Shown here: positions 36,698 through 47,759 of the stretch, in pieces
Layout of the letters: every line of letters starts with the position of its first letter
Numbering within the stretch: the first letter of the stretch is position 1
Origin: Mesobacillus subterraneus
GTDB taxonomy: Bacteria; Bacillota; Bacilli; Bacillales; Cytobacillaceae
Assembly: GCF_020524355.2 (NCBI RefSeq)
Contig: NZ_CP129019.1
Location: 186,001 to 250,000 of the forward strand
DNA: 64,000 bases
Reading direction: 5' to 3'
Notes under the pieces: generated by a model
The model's database searches: none
What the model was told of the DNA's origin: nothing
The model's input: the letters and a program-made list of their open reading frames with translations, nothing else
Translations under genes and position numbers: made by a program

Positions 36698-37873
36698 ATG
36701 AGCAGATTATTCATGTTCGAAAAGCCGCTTGGCATGCGGGATACACTTCCGGAATTATATGAAGCGAAGGAAAAAGTCAGAAGCTCCATTGAAAAAGAAA
36801 TGAAGCAATGGGGTTTCCAATTCATTGAAACACCTGCGCTTGAATACTACGAAACAGTTGGAACTGCATCAGCGATCCTTGATCAGCAGCTGTTCAAGCT
36901 GCTGGACCAGCAGGGGCATACGCTTGTACTTCGTCCAGATATGACCGCACCGATTGCCAGGGTTGCGGCTTCAAAGTTATTCAAGGATAAGGTTCCGTTA
37001 CGATTGGCCTATTCGGCAAATGTCTACCGTGCTCAGCAGCGAGAAGGCGGCAGGCCGGCGGAATTTGAGCAGCTTGGTGTCGAATGTATTGGCGACGCCT
37101 CGGTCAGTGCTGATGGCGAAATGATATCCCTGGCAATTTCCTCGCTGAAAAAAGCTGGACTGGAACAGTTTCAGCTTTCAGTTGGGCATGTTGGTTTCGT
37201 CAATGAATTGTTCGTTCAGATACTCGGAACAGAAGAGCGAGCCCGGGAACTGACGAAATTTTTATATGAGAAAAATTATGTTGGATATCGGGAGCACGTC
37301 AAATCACTTCCGCTGTCTTCGATCGATTCGCAAAGACTTCTCGCTTTTCTTGAACTGCGCGGTGGTCCTGAAGTAATCAGTAAGGCAACCGAACTGGTCG
37401 AAAACGGAAAAGGCAGAGCGGCACTTGATGAATTGAAGCTGCTCTGGGATATCATCGACGACTTTAGCGAAACTAGCCGTATTAAATTCGACTTAACCAT
37501 TGTCAGCCACATGAGCTATTATACAGGCATTTTATTTGAGGTTTACGCTGGAATGGTTGGCTTTCCAATCGGCAATGGGGGCCGCTATGACAAATTGCTT
37601 GAAAAATTCGGAAAATCGACAGGAGCAACGGGATTTGCGATCAGGCTCGACCGGCTGCTTGAAAGCCTCGGGGACCTTGGTGAACCTGAGCCTGTCACTT
37701 GCATTCTTTTCAGTCCTGAACGGAGAAAGGAAGCTTATCAGCTGGCTGCACAGCGCAAGGCAAACGGAGAACGGGTCATTCTCCAGGATATCAGTGCCGT
37801 ACGAAATCTTGATGCTTGCTCCGCAACTTTTGCCAATGTCGTTTATCTAGTCGGGAAGGAGGGAGTGCAATGA
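36698..37873 (+). CDS. hisZ: ATP phosphoribosyltransferase regulatory subunit
   Basis: A 391-residue paralogue of histidyl-tRNA synthetase catalytic cores, used as regulatory subunit of short-form HisG. Class II motif 2 region VYRAQQREGGRPAEFEQLGVECIG and motif 3 FPIGNGGRYDKLLEKFG are visible; the C-terminal anticodon-binding domain is absent, as expected. ATG at 36698 lies 6 bp after AGAGGGTGA. First gene of the hisZGDBHAFI operon; its stop overlaps the hisG start (ATGA). Confidence 0.95.
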   Translation: MSRLFMFEKPLGMRDTLPELYEAKEKVRSSIEKEMKQWGFQFIETPALEYYETVGTASAILDQQLFKLLDQQGHTLVLRPDMTAPIARVAASKLFKDKVPLRLAYSANVYRAQQREGGRPAEFEQLGVECIGDASVSADGEMISLAISSLKKAGLEQFQLSVGHVGFVNELFVQILGTEERARELTKFLYEKNYVGYREHVKSLPLSSIDSQRLLAFLELRGGPEVISKATELVENGKGRAALDELKLLWDIIDDFSETSRIKFDLTIVSHMSYYTGILFEVYAGMVGFPIGNGGRYDKLLEKFGKSTGATGFAIRLDRLLESLGDLGEPEPVTCILFSPERRKEAYQLAAQRKANGERVILQDISAVRNLDACSATFANVVYLVGKEGVQ

Positions 37874-38494
37874 ATGAACAGCTGACCATCGCCATGCCTA
37901 AGTGGCCGGATTTTCACAGAAGCGGTTGACCTGCTGCGGAATGCTGGCTTTGATTTGCCTCCTGAATTTGATGACTCACGCAAATTGATCATTGACGTGG
38001 AAGAAGAAGATTTCCGCTTCATCCTGGCAAAACCAATGGATGTGGCTACATATGTTGAACATGGTGTCGCGGATCTCGGGATTGCCGGAAAGGACGTCCT
38101 GCTTGAGGAAGAGCGTGATGTATATGAGCTGCTGGATTTGAAGATCAGCGGCTGCTATCTTGCCGTCGCCGGACTTCCGGATACAAAAATGAATGATGTC
38201 GCTCCGAAAATCGCAACGAAGTATCCAAATATCGCGGCAGCCTATTTCCGTGAACAAGGCGAGCAGGTAGAAATCATCAAGTTGAACGGCTCGATCGAGC
38301 TTGCGCCATTAATCGGGCTCGCTGACAGGATTGTCGACATCGTTTCAACCGGAAGGACCTTGAAGGAGAATGGCCTTGTGGAGTACGAAACGATCACAAA
38401 CGTGACATCGAGGCTGATTGTAAATCCAGTCAGCTACCGGATCAAGGATGAGCGGATCAGCGAGCTGGTTAAAAGGCTGAACGAAGTGATCTAG
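37870..38494 (+). CDS. hisG: ATP phosphoribosyltransferase catalytic subunit, frameshifted as read
   Basis: First step of histidine synthesis, ATP plus PRPP to phosphoribosyl-ATP. From about 37906 the frame reads [29 protein letters not shown] and continues through the PRPP-binding region [16 protein letters not shown]. The N-terminus [11 protein letters not shown] is in the other frame; removing the extra T at 37903 gives AMPKGRIFTEA and a 207-residue short-form enzyme. Requires HisZ, encoded upstream. Confidence 0.94.
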
Positions 38495-38523
38495 ATTGTG
38501 AAGCTGAAAGGAGATGATTCGCG

Positions 38524-39792
38524 ATGAATATTTTACAGATAGATGGAAGCTTGTCATTAAAACGAACCGTTGATGGCGGAACGGAAGAACAGCGAAAAGC
38601 CGTACAGGCAATTATAGCCGAAGTCCGTGCTTCCGGCGACCAGGCACTCAAGACTTTTACCGAAAGATTTGATTCGGTGGTGCTCGAAGATTTTCAGGTA
38701 ACAGAAGATGAAATCTCTGAAGCTTATAAATCGGTTAGCGGCGAGCTCGTCGGCATCATCACGGAGGCAGCTGCCAATATACGTACCTACCATGAAAAAC
38801 AGCTGCGTCCGTCATGGATGACGACAGAAGAAAATGGTACGATGCTTGGCCAGAAGGTGACGCCGCTCGATTCTGTCGGTGTCTATGTCCCTGGTGGAAC
38901 GGCTGCTTATCCCTCCTCGGTATTAATGAATGTCATCCCTGCAATAACTGCGGGTGTTCAGCGGATCGTCATGGTATCACCGCCAGGAAGGGACGGGAAG
39001 CTTCCGGCAGGCGTGCTCGTTTCGGCACATATTGCCGGGGTAAAAGAAATCTATAAGATCGGCGGAGCCCAGGCGATTGCCGCTCTTGCATACGGAACTG
39101 AAACAATCAAGCCTGTCGACAAAATCACCGGTCCGGGAAACATTTATGTCGCCCTCGCTAAGCGGGAAGTTTTTGGCGATGTCGCCATTGACATGATCGC
39201 TGGACCAAGTGAAATCGGAATTCTCGCCGACGAAACAGCCCGTGCCAATGAAATCGCAGCCGACCTGCTTTCGCAGGCCGAGCATGACCCGCGGGCGTGT
39301 GCGGTTTTAGTGACGACGTCCCGTACGCTTGCTGAAGACGTTCAAAATGAAGTCTATAAGCAGCTGGCGGAGTTGCCGAGAAAAGATATCGCCACACAGG
39401 CAATCGGAAATTTCGGGGCGATTTATGTGGCAGCTGATCTGGACGAGGCAGTCAGCGCCATCAACCAGCTTGCTCCGGAGCATCTTGAAATCGTTACGGA
39501 GAATCCGATGGAGCTGCTCGGTAAAATAAAGCACGCAGGCGCAATTTTCCTCGGGAGATACAGTTCAGAGCCTGTAGGTGATTACTTCGCCGGACCGAAC
39601 CATGTCCTGCCAACGAACGGAACAGCGCGTTTTTCAAGCCCACTCAGTGTCGAGGATTTCCAAAAGAAATCCAGCATCATCCTTTACAGTGAGAAAGCGA
39701 TGAATGACAATGGTGCAAAGATCGCCGAGTTCGCAAGGCTTGAAGGGTTGGAAGCCCACGCTAGGGCAGTGGAAACAAGACTTAACACGTAA
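38524..39792 (+). CDS. hisD: Histidinol dehydrogenase
   Basis: A 422-residue zinc enzyme oxidising L-histidinol to histidine in two NAD-dependent steps. Recognisable blocks: [81 protein letters not shown] with catalytic Glu/His, and [14 protein letters not shown]. 29 bp after hisG; RBS AAAGGAGATG. Confidence 0.97.
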   Translation: MNILQIDGSLSLKRTVDGGTEEQRKAVQAIIAEVRASGDQALKTFTERFDSVVLEDFQVTEDEISEAYKSVSGELVGIITEAAANIRTYHEKQLRPSWMTTEENGTMLGQKVTPLDSVGVYVPGGTAAYPSSVLMNVIPAITAGVQRIVMVSPPGRDGKLPAGVLVSAHIAGVKEIYKIGGAQAIAALAYGTETIKPVDKITGPGNIYVALAKREVFGDVAIDMIAGPSEIGILADETARANEIAADLLSQAEHDPRACAVLVTTSRTLAEDVQNEVYKQLAELPRKDIATQAIGNFGAIYVAADLDEAVSAINQLAPEHLEIVTENPMELLGKIKHAGAIFLGRYSSEPVGDYFAGPNHVLPTNGTARFSSPLSVEDFQKKSSIILYSEKAMNDNGAKIAEFARLEGLEAHARAVETRLNT

Positions 39793-39816
39793 AGAAAGTG
39801 GATGGAGGGATGGCTC

Positions 39817-40405
39817 ATGGAACGTACTTCAACGGTAAAAAGATATACGAATGAAACGAAAATAGACCTTGATTTTACCATCGATGGTGAAGGGACGACG
39901 GCACTCGAAACGGGTGTGCCTTTTCTTTCTCATATGCTCGATTTATTCGCAAAGCATGGCCAGTTTGATTTGAAAGTAGATGCGAAGGGCGATGTTGAGG
40001 TGGATGGCCACCACACAACTGAAGATATCGGCATCTGTATAGGACAGGCGCTTCGCGATGCACTTGGCGATAAAAAAAGGAATCAAACGTTACGGAAACG
40101 CTTTTGTCCCAATGGATGAGGCTCTGGCTCAGGTTGTCATCGATCTCAGCAACCGCCCGCACCTCGAAATGCGCGCAGAATTTCCTGCCCAGCAGGTTGG
40201 CACTTTCGATGTCGAGCTCGTACACGAATTCCTGTGGAAGCTGGCGCTTGAAGCAAGAATGAACCTTCATGTCATCGTCCACTACGGAAAAAATACACAC
40301 CACATGATAGAAGCCGTATTTAAGGCTCTTGGCCGTGCGCTTGATGAAGCGACGACTATCGATCCGCGGATAAAAGGCGTGCCCTCGACGAAAGGGATGT
40401 TGTAA
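39817..40405 (+). CDS. hisB: Imidazoleglycerol-phosphate dehydratase, frameshifted as read
   Basis: Dehydrates imidazole glycerol phosphate to imidazole acetol phosphate. Residues up to LGDKK are in one frame (FLSHMLDLFAKHGQFDL, DGHHTTEDIGICIGQAL with metal His) and the rest (GIKRYGNAFVPMDEALAQVVIDLSNRP ... GVPSTKGML) in another. The A-run 40072-40078 has seven A; six would restore a 195-residue enzyme like B. subtilis HisB. ATG at 39817 is 7 bp after GGAGGG. Confidence 0.94.
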
Positions 40406-40524
40406 GTGGAGTTTCTCGTTCTAAGGTAGGGATGTTGTAAGGGAGCGGTAAAGCGTAGTACGCGTCGTAAGCGACGTTCTACCGAAAGAAAACCCGAACT
40501 CTGTAATAGGAAGGAAGTTAACTC
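40406..40524 (+). other. Spacer inside the his operon with direct repeat and hairpin
   Basis: A 119-bp gap between hisB and hisH, in an otherwise tight operon. GGGATGTTGTAAG at the hisB end is repeated about 35 bp on, as if the hisB tail had been partly copied. A small hairpin CGTCG-TAAG-CGACG (40463-40476) follows. No T tail, so not a terminator. Confidence 0.5.
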
Positions 40525-41166
40525 ATGATTGGCATCGTCGATTACGGCATGGGCAATCTGTTCAGCGTCAGCAAAGCGCTCGAACGGCTGAATGCGCCAT
40601 ACTTTATTTCACAATATAAGCACAATTTGATGGATGCAGATGCACTGCTCGTCCCTGGCGTCGGTTCATTCCGTGATGCAATGGATGTACTGGACCGTAC
40701 GGGATTAACGGAAATGATCCAGGCGTACGCGGCAACCGGCAAGCCGGTGCTCGGAATTTGTTTGGGCATGCAGCTGTTGTTTGAAGAAAGCACAGAAAAT
40801 GGCCTGACGAAAGGCTTGAACCTGCTGCCTGGAAAAGTGGAGCGTTTTACCGGACAGAGTGCAGAAGGGGAAAACTATAAGGTTCCGCATATGGGCTGGA
40901 ACAAGCTTCGATTTACCGGAGATTCCCCTTTACTCACATCACTTAAAGAAGATTACGTATATTTCGTCCACTCTTATTATGTAAAAACGAACGAGCGGGG
41001 AGTCCTGATGGCCGTCTGCGATTATTATGATGTTGAAGTGCCGGCTATCGTGGGCAGGAACAATATCTTTGGGATGCAGTTCCATCCGGAAAAAAGCAGT
41101 GACATGGGAATGGCCCTGCTCCGTAATTTTGCCAACCTTGCAACAGAAAGGAAGACAGAAGAATGA
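40525..41166 (+). CDS. hisH: Imidazole glycerol phosphate synthase, glutaminase subunit
   Basis: A 213-residue class I glutamine amidotransferase supplying ammonia to HisF. Nucleophile Cys in [13 protein letters not shown], oxyanion region VPGVGSF, and catalytic His/Glu in [11 protein letters not shown]. Its end overlaps hisA by four bases. Confidence 0.97.
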   Translation: MIGIVDYGMGNLFSVSKALERLNAPYFISQYKHNLMDADALLVPGVGSFRDAMDVLDRTGLTEMIQAYAATGKPVLGICLGMQLLFEESTENGLTKGLNLLPGKVERFTGQSAEGENYKVPHMGWNKLRFTGDSPLLTSLKEDYVYFVHSYYVKTNERGVLMAVCDYYDVEVPAIVGRNNIFGMQFHPEKSSDMGMALLRNFANLATERKTEE

Positions 41167-41894
41167 AATTCACAATCTACCCGGCGATCGACATGCGCGG
41201 CGGAAAATGCGTAAGGCTGCTGCAAGGCGATTATGACAAGGAAACAATTTATGGGGATTCTCCTTTTGAAATGGCGAAGAAGTTCGCTGATGAAGGTGCA
41301 GAATGGATTCATATGGTCGACCTTGATGGTGCAAAGGATGGCAGGCGGGTCAACGATGGATTTGTCATCCAGGCAGCAAAGGAACTTGGCGTGAACATCC
41401 AGATTGGCGGCGGCATTCGCAGTGAAGATGATATCAATCACTATCTAGAGAATGGCGTCACTCGTGTCATCATCGGCAGCATTGCCGTTTCCAACCCGGA
41501 ATTCGCAGAAGAAATGGTCAGGAAATATGAGGCTAGCATTGCAATCGGGCTGGATGCGAAAAACGGCTTTGTAGCGACACATGGCTGGCTAAACACTTCC
41601 GTAGTAAGTGCTGTCGATCTTGGCAAAAGATTTGCTGATGCAGGAGCAGAAACATTTATTTTTACCGATATCGCTACAGATGGCACGCTTGCTGGACCGA
41701 ATATGGAGGCAACACGCCAGCTCGCTCAGGAAACAGGGAAAAACGTCATTGCTTCCGGCGGTGTCAGCTCACTTGATGATTTGGCCGCTCTTCGACAGAT
41801 GCGTGAAGACGGTGTCAGCGGCGCAATCGTCGGCAAAGCCATCTACGAAGGGCGCTTTTCTGTAAAATCCGCACTGGAATGGGGGGAATCCTGA
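41163..41894 (+). CDS. hisA: ProFAR isomerase
   Basis: A 243-residue TIM barrel catalysing the Amadori rearrangement of ProFAR to PRFAR. Catalytic Asp in [14 protein letters not shown] and Asp in [14 protein letters not shown]; phosphate loops IGGGIRS and [10 protein letters not shown]. Paralogue of the following HisF. Stop and hisF start share one base. Confidence 0.97.
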   Translation: MKFTIYPAIDMRGGKCVRLLQGDYDKETIYGDSPFEMAKKFADEGAEWIHMVDLDGAKDGRRVNDGFVIQAAKELGVNIQIGGGIRSEDDINHYLENGVTRVIIGSIAVSNPEFAEEMVRKYEASIAIGLDAKNGFVATHGWLNTSVVSAVDLGKRFADAGAETFIFTDIATDGTLAGPNMEATRQLAQETGKNVIASGGVSSLDDLAALRQMREDGVSGAIVGKAIYEGRFSVKSALEWGES

Positions 41895-42652
41895 TGCTAA
41901 GCAAACGGATCATTCCCTGTCTTGATGTAAAAGAAGGACGTGTCGTAAAAGGAGTACAATTTGTGCAGCTTCGTGATGCCGGCGACCCCGTGGAGCTAGC
42001 TCGCTTTTATGATGAGCAGGGAGCGGATGAGCTTGTTTTCCTTGATATATCCGCTTCCGTTGAAGGAAGGAAGACAATGGTCGAGGTTGTCCGTGAAGTC
42101 GCTTCAGAGCTGGCAATCCCGTTCACAGTTGGCGGCGGCATCAACACACTCGAGGATATGAAGAGAATGCTTCGCTCAGGTGCTGATAAAGTATCTTTGA
42201 ACACCGCGGCTGTTAACAATCCGAAATTGATCAGTGAAGGCTCCGATTTCTTTGGCGCCCAGTGCATTGTCGTTGCCATCGATGCGAAATATGACCCAGA
42301 ACTTGGCTCATGGCGGGTCTACACTCATGGCGGCCGAACGCCGACAGAGTGGGAAGTGATTGAATGGGCAAAAGAGGCTGTCCGCCTAGGAGCTGGAGAG
42401 ATCCTTTTGACAAGCATGGACAGCGACGGCGAAAAGAAAGGCTTCGATCTGGCATTGACCCGTGCCGTGAGTGAAGCGGTCACTGTCCCGGTCATAGCGT
42501 CAGGCGGTGCCGGAAATGCTGACCATTTCGCCGACGCTTTTAACGAAGGAAAAGCAGATGCGGCACTGGCTGCATCGATCTTCCACTATCGTGAAACCTC
42601 TGTAAAAGAAGTGAAATCCCATCTCCGTGAAAAAGGAGTGACAGTACGATGA
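41894..42652 (+). CDS. hisF: Imidazole glycerol phosphate synthase, cyclase subunit
   Basis: A 252-residue TIM barrel that with HisH makes imidazole glycerol phosphate and AICAR. Catalytic Asp in [13 protein letters not shown] and Asp in [13 protein letters not shown]; phosphate loops VGGGINT and [13 protein letters not shown] at 41894; overlaps hisI by four bases. Confidence 0.97.
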   Translation: MLSKRIIPCLDVKEGRVVKGVQFVQLRDAGDPVELARFYDEQGADELVFLDISASVEGRKTMVEVVREVASELAIPFTVGGGINTLEDMKRMLRSGADKVSLNTAAVNNPKLISEGSDFFGAQCIVVAIDAKYDPELGSWRVYTHGGRTPTEWEVIEWAKEAVRLGAGEILLTSMDSDGEKKGFDLALTRAVSEAVTVPVIASGGAGNADHFADAFNEGKADAALAASIFHYRETSVKEVKSHLREKGVTVR

Positions 42653-43344
42653 AGATAGAAGAATTGAAGTTTGATGCCAATGGCTTGATTGCGGCAGTCG
42701 TCCAGGATGCGGCAACCCGTGAAGTCCTGACTGTTGCATATATGAATGAAGAATCCCTGGGCAAGTCGCTTGAAACACGCGAGACCTGGTTCTACAGCCG
42801 TTCACGTCAGGAGCTATGGCGTAAAGGCGCAACGAGCGGCAACACCCAAAAAATCGTCGAAATCAAATATGACTGTGACGGTGACGCACTCGTGGTGCTC
42901 GTCAAACCTGCTGGACCCGCATGCCATACAGGTGCCGTCAGCTGTTTTTCAGAAAACCTGCTGGAGCGATCCACTGAACAGCTTGCATCACAGCATTTTT
43001 CAGAAAGCCCACTGGAGAATAACTCAGGTCAGCTCGCCTCATTGAGCGATTATGCCGTCATGCTCGAGCTGGAAAAAACAATTTCTGAGCGTGAGCAGGA
43101 AATGCCGGAAGGCGCATACACTACCTACTTATTTGAAAAAGGCGTCGACAAGATTCTGAAAAAAGTCGGAGAAGAGGCCTCGGAGGTCATCATCGCCGCA
43201 AAAAATCGCGACCCCGAAGAGCTGAAGTGGGAAGCAGCCGACCTGCTTTACCACCTGATGGTCTTGCTACAGGAACAGAAGCTTCCGCTAAAAGAAGTAT
43301 TGTCCGTGTTGAATAAAAGGAAGAATCCCAGCGCAGAAGAATAA
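42649..43344 (+). CDS. hisI: Bifunctional phosphoribosyl-AMP cyclohydrolase / phosphoribosyl-ATP pyrophosphatase
   Basis: A 231-residue HisIE fusion. Residues 1-110 are the cyclohydrolase ([48 protein letters not shown] metal ligands); 140-231 are the pyrophosphatase ([42 protein letters not shown]). The linker is longer than in B. subtilis HisI (209) because a 17-residue unit is doubled: [17 protein letters not shown] then [17 protein letters not shown]. Last gene of the operon; its stop lies inside the terminator hairpin. Confidence 0.95.
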   Translation: MKIEELKFDANGLIAAVVQDAATREVLTVAYMNEESLGKSLETRETWFYSRSRQELWRKGATSGNTQKIVEIKYDCDGDALVVLVKPAGPACHTGAVSCFSENLLERSTEQLASQHFSESPLENNSGQLASLSDYAVMLELEKTISEREQEMPEGAYTTYLFEKGVDKILKKVGEEASEVIIAAKNRDPEELKWEAADLLYHLMVLLQEQKLPLKEVLSVLNKRKNPSAEE

Positions 43345-43368
43345 ATTGTGCGCTGGGTTTTATTTTTG
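43327..43368 (+). terminator. Terminator of the his operon, overlapping the hisI stop
   Basis: CCCAGCGCA (43327-43335) and TGCGCTGGG (43349-43357) form a perfect 9-bp stem whose left arm is within the last codons of hisI; followed by TTTTATTTTT. Confidence 0.85.
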
Positions 43369-43509
43369 CCCAGATTTGCGGCTGGAAATTCCATGATCTT
43401 CGCCTCATTCGAACGATATTGCTCGGACCTCTTTGCGTATTCCCTGGTTTGGGAGCGATTAAGGAAAAAAATGCATTCTATTATGTAAGGAATCCTTAGA
43501 AAAAGGTTG

Positions 43510-43655
43510 CTGGAAAAATTATTCTCTTAACTAACCTCAATAATTGCGTGAGTCTCTGTACTAATTGCACAAGTATCTAGTTTAATTGCACAAAAATTTT
43601 CCAGAATTGCACACTCAGGAGCAATAATTGCGTAAATAACCAAATTAAGGTAAAA
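43510..43655 (+). repeat. Dispersed 21-bp-phased intergenic element, copy C
   Basis: Terminus CTGGAAAAATTATTCTCTTA at 43510-43529, then 12 bp, then AATTGCRY octamers at 43542, 43563, 43584, 43605 and 43626, exactly 21 bp apart, then N6-CC-N7-GG-TAAAA. It sits in the 640-bp hisI-yvcD gap; nothing else clear is seen there apart from the his terminator and a possible -10 TATACT at 43878. Confidence 0.85.
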
Positions 43656-43984
43656 GTGTGATCGGGCTCCGGTAAAATTTTTTCGGAAAAGTGGCTAGTA
43701 AAATTATCCGGCTATGTGATTTTTCCATTTAGCAGCCAATTCTCTCAAAACCGCGAATATCAAAGGACCCCTTGATTATCAGTAGTAATCATGTGTCTTC
43801 AGAATTATTTAACCCGTTCACCAGGTCTGCGTCGACAATTTCAACTCCACACCTTCTCGAACCCTCCGTCCGTATGTTATACTACATTAGTTAAAGTTGC
43901 TTCGATCTAACACTGTATGTGTATTCTTATACAAACCTAAGGTTCAAAGGATATAGTTTTACTAAAATATAAATGGAGGATCAC

Positions 43985-45496
43985 ATGGGAAAAGACTCTA
44001 AAGCGATGAAGCAAAAAGGTCAATTGCTGTCATTTGTTCCTACTGGTGAATATTACTTCACCAAAGGGGTCAAGGCTTTCCACAGGCGGGACCTAAAAAA
44101 GGCTGAAAAGTATTTCCAGCGTGCGATGCACCTTGAGCCTGGTGAGCCGATGATCGTTTGCCAATTGGCGATCGTGCAGTCGGAGCTGGGTGAGTACCAG
44201 CAGTCTAACCGTCTTTTGCACTTGGTCCTCGAAGAGCTCGATGAAAACATGGCAGAATGTCACTATTTTTTAGCGAATAACTACGCCCATTTAGGCTTGT
44301 TCCGAGATGCGTTCAGGCATGCTAATCTTTATATGGAATTGAATGAAGATGGTGAGTTTGCCGAGGACGCAAGCGACCTGCTTGAGCTTCTCACGATGGA
44401 AGCAGAAGAGATGGATGAGGATTATTATGAAGAAGATGACCTGATCGTCAAACAGGAGGAAGCACGCAACCATCTGGAATCAGGCGAGTTTCCAAAGGCG
44501 ATCGAGATTTTCCAGGAGGTCATCGAAGAGTATCCGGAATATTGGTCAGCCTACAACAACTTGGCGCTGGCGTATTTTTACCTTGGAGAAACCACCAAGG
44601 CTCGAGATATCCTGAATGATGTTCTCGAACAGAATCCCGGCAACCTGCATGCATTGTGCAATGCCCTTGTGTTCGCGCATTACGAGGGACAAGAGAAAGA
44701 GGGACAGGACCTTAAGGACGCTCTGGAAAAAATCCATCCGATCCACGTTGAACACCAGTTCAAGCTTGGCGCCACGTTTGCGCTTGTCGGCGAATACGAA
44801 CTGGCTTACCGCTGGCTGAAGAAGCTGCAAAAAACAGGTTTTGAAGGTGACGGTGCTTTCTATTACTGGCTGTCTCATGCTTCATATTTTACCGGCAGAG
44901 AAAATACTGCACGGAATGCATGGAAAAAGGTACTCGAGTTCAGTCCTGAAAAAGAAGGAATGGAGCCCTGGGCAGATAAGCCGGGCGTCAAGTTCGAAAC
45001 GCAGGTTTCAGCCATCCTGAATCAGTTGAACAGCGATTATACTGAGGAGCGCCTTTTTGCGCTATTCCTCACATCTGTATCCGCGAAAAAGAAGGAAATT
45101 CTTGCGGCGGAGACATCAACGGATAAAATGACCGAAATGGAAAAATCATACTTGGCGTATGTCACTTCAGGCAAGCTGAGCAGCAGCAAGGAAGAGGAAG
45201 TAAAGGGCGCGCACGAAACAGCGAAGCTCCTTTATGACCACCACCAGCCGATCGGCAAAAATGAAGCTGGTGTCTACATTATGTGGTTCTCAGTATTTGA
45301 GCAGGCAGCGCAGGCTGGCTATGACTTCAAAAACAAAAAAGCTTGGGCCGCAGCGGTTGATTATCTCTGGGATAAGCTAAGAAATATCAAGACATCAAAA
45401 GCAGCAGTAGCGAAAAAATACGGATTGTCCGTGTCTACGCTGTCCAAATATATAAGTTTGGCTAACGAGTTTCTTCAGGAAGAAGACAGCATCTAA
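43985..45496 (+). CDS. yvcD: Tetratricopeptide repeat protein YvcD
   Basis: A 503-residue TPR protein: repeats at about 28-60 (YYFTKGVKAFHRRDLKKAEKYFQRAMHLEP), 62-130, and 155-235 (EARNHLESGEFPKAIEIFQEVIEEYPEYWSAYNNLALAYFYLGETTKARDIL), with an acidic stretch EEMDEDYYEEDD between them. The C-terminus carries a helix-turn-helix-like block (AAVAKKYGLSVSTLSKYI), so it may also touch DNA. Position between the his operon and trxB is as in B. subtilis. Function unknown. ATG at 43985 follows GGAGG. Confidence 0.9.
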   Translation: MGKDSKAMKQKGQLLSFVPTGEYYFTKGVKAFHRRDLKKAEKYFQRAMHLEPGEPMIVCQLAIVQSELGEYQQSNRLLHLVLEELDENMAECHYFLANNYAHLGLFRDAFRHANLYMELNEDGEFAEDASDLLELLTMEAEEMDEDYYEEDDLIVKQEEARNHLESGEFPKAIEIFQEVIEEYPEYWSAYNNLALAYFYLGETTKARDILNDVLEQNPGNLHALCNALVFAHYEGQEKEGQDLKDALEKIHPIHVEHQFKLGATFALVGEYELAYRWLKKLQKTGFEGDGAFYYWLSHASYFTGRENTARNAWKKVLEFSPEKEGMEPWADKPGVKFETQVSAILNQLNSDYTEERLFALFLTSVSAKKKEILAAETSTDKMTEMEKSYLAYVTSGKLSSSKEEEVKGAHETAKLLYDHHQPIGKNEAGVYIMWFSVFEQAAQAGYDFKNKKAWAAAVDYLWDKLRNIKTSKAAVAKKYGLSVSTLSKYISLANEFLQEEDSI

Positions 45497-45497
45497 A

Positions 45498-45545
45498 AGG
45501 GTAAACTAAGTCTGTGATCAGCAGACGAGGTTTACCCTCTTTTTG
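45498..45545 (+). terminator. Terminator after yvcD
   Basis: AGGGTAAAC (45498-45506) and GTTTACCCT (45530-45538), with a small extra hairpin GTCTG/CAGAC in the loop, followed by CTTTTTG. Confidence 0.85.
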
Positions 45546-45587
45546 TTTCTGGATAAGAAAATATAAAACTTTTGCACTTAGATTAGT

Positions 45588-45641
45588 GTCTAGCTCCAGC
45601 GCTTTTCGGTGCTGCCCAATGCGCTGGTGCTATTCTTTTGT
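45588..45641 (+). repeat. Short variant of the GC-rich foldable element
   Basis: Starts GTCTAGCTCCAGCGC and contains the inverse GCGCTGG near its end; related to the block at 32455-32578 by the CTAGC/CAGCGC core and the CTTTT-type end. It lies between the yvcD terminator and trxB. Confidence 0.5.
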
Positions 45642-45763
45642 CAATTTAGTGAACAGGAACCTTTATTAAGCATATTTTTGGACTATGCGCCACTTGTTTT
45701 ATAGGATATGTTTAGGCAGGAAATAATAATTTCGAATGAAAACCGAAAATTAGCGGATTATGA

Positions 45764-46735
<972 letters not shown>

Positions 46736-46746
46736 TATACATGCCA

Positions 46747-46777
46747 AACCCGCTGGATCTGATTCAGCGGGTTTTTA
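46747..46777 (+). terminator. Terminator after trxB
   Basis: Perfect 9-bp stem AACCCGCTG (46747-46755) and CAGCGGGTT (46765-46773), then TTT. Confidence 0.85.
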
Positions 46778-46931
46778 AGGGTATTTCCAACAGAATGGTA
46801 AAAAAATCCCGTCTCGTCATAAATTAACAAAACGTAATTATTTATTAATTCTCCTGTAACAGTAGTGAAACAATCGTGGGGTATTATAGGAGTAGAAATT
46901 GACCCCCTTTTAAAAATATAATCCTTTGACG

Positions 46932-46959
46932 GCACAGGTTATCCTGTGCTCTTTTTTTT
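46932..46959 (+). terminator. Second terminator with no gene before it
   Basis: GCACAGG (46932-46938), loop TTAT, CCTGTGC (46943-46949), then a run of nine or more T. No open frame of size precedes it after the trxB terminator, so it could end an unannotated small RNA of up to about 150 bases or act as a back-up terminator. The remainder of the 46736-47269 gap holds the promoter below and some inverted-repeat sequence around 47115-47160 that may be a leader. Confidence 0.7.
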
Positions 46960-47071
46960 TACAAAAAAATGAAACAGGCTATAGCAGAGGATTATAACAC
47001 CATTTCGGAACCCGTATTTTGATTCTGCATTTTCCACTTACTTCTTAACAAAAATATCATCTTTGTATTCA

Positions 47072-47100
47072 TTGTGGCGAAAAACTAAAAATAGTATAAT
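47072..47100 (+). promoter_or_regulatory. Promoter of yvcI-rapZ-yvcK-whiA-crh
   Basis: TTGTGG (47072-47077), 17-bp spacer, TATAAT (47095-47100). About 170 bp of untranslated leader follows before the yvcI start, with AGCAG/CTGCT repeats that could fold. Confidence 0.65.
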
Positions 47101-47269
47101 GGAAAGAATAAAAGTTGAGCAGATTTGCAAGACTGCTTGTTCAGATTATGCTGCTTTTTTTGATCTTGATCAGAATCGAGAAGCAGCTGCTACTTCTGTG
47201 TTAAATACGGCAAAGCATACAAAAAACTTTTAAAAGCCTAGTTGGCCTACATATAAAGAGGTGGATTGG

Positions 47270-47728
47270 ATGCAGCGAGTGACGAATTGTGTTTTAGTAA
47301 AGGATGATAAAATTTTGCTGCTGCAAAAGCCGCGCCGAAATTGGTGGGTGGCTCCAGGCGGAAAAATGGAACCAGGAGAAACCGTGAAGGATTCATGTGT
47401 CAGGGAGTTTCGCGAGGAAACAGGGATTTATCTTCGCAATCCCCAAATCAAAGGGATTTTCACATTTGTCATCAAGGAAGACGATCAAGTCGTGTCTGAG
47501 TGGATGATGTTCACGTTTTACGCGACTGAGGCAGATGGCATCAATCTCGATGAATCAGAAGAAGGCACGATTTCCTGGCATGAGCTCGACGACATCAAAG
47601 ACCTGCCAATGGCAGCGGGAGATTATCATATTCTTGAATACATGGTCCATGGACAAGGGATTATCTATGGCGCTTTTACTTATACACCGGATTTTGAGCT
47701 GATCAATTACAGGCTCGATCCAAATTGA
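47270..47728 (+). CDS. yvcI: Nudix hydrolase YvcI
   Basis: A 152-residue Nudix enzyme. The Nudix box GKMEPGETVKDSCVREFREETGIYL (GX5EX7REUXEEXGU form) is complete. Hydrolyses a nucleoside diphosphate derivative; the substrate is not known. ATG at 47270 follows AAGAGGTGG. Always next to rapZ and yvcK in Bacilli; 31 bp before rapZ. Confidence 0.93.
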   Translation: MQRVTNCVLVKDDKILLLQKPRRNWWVAPGGKMEPGETVKDSCVREFREETGIYLRNPQIKGIFTFVIKEDDQVVSEWMMFTFYATEADGINLDESEEGTISWHELDDIKDLPMAAGDYHILEYMVHGQGIIYGAFTYTPDFELINYRLDPN

Positions 47729-47759
47729 TAAATAACTTACATTTCAGGGGGAAAGAGAA

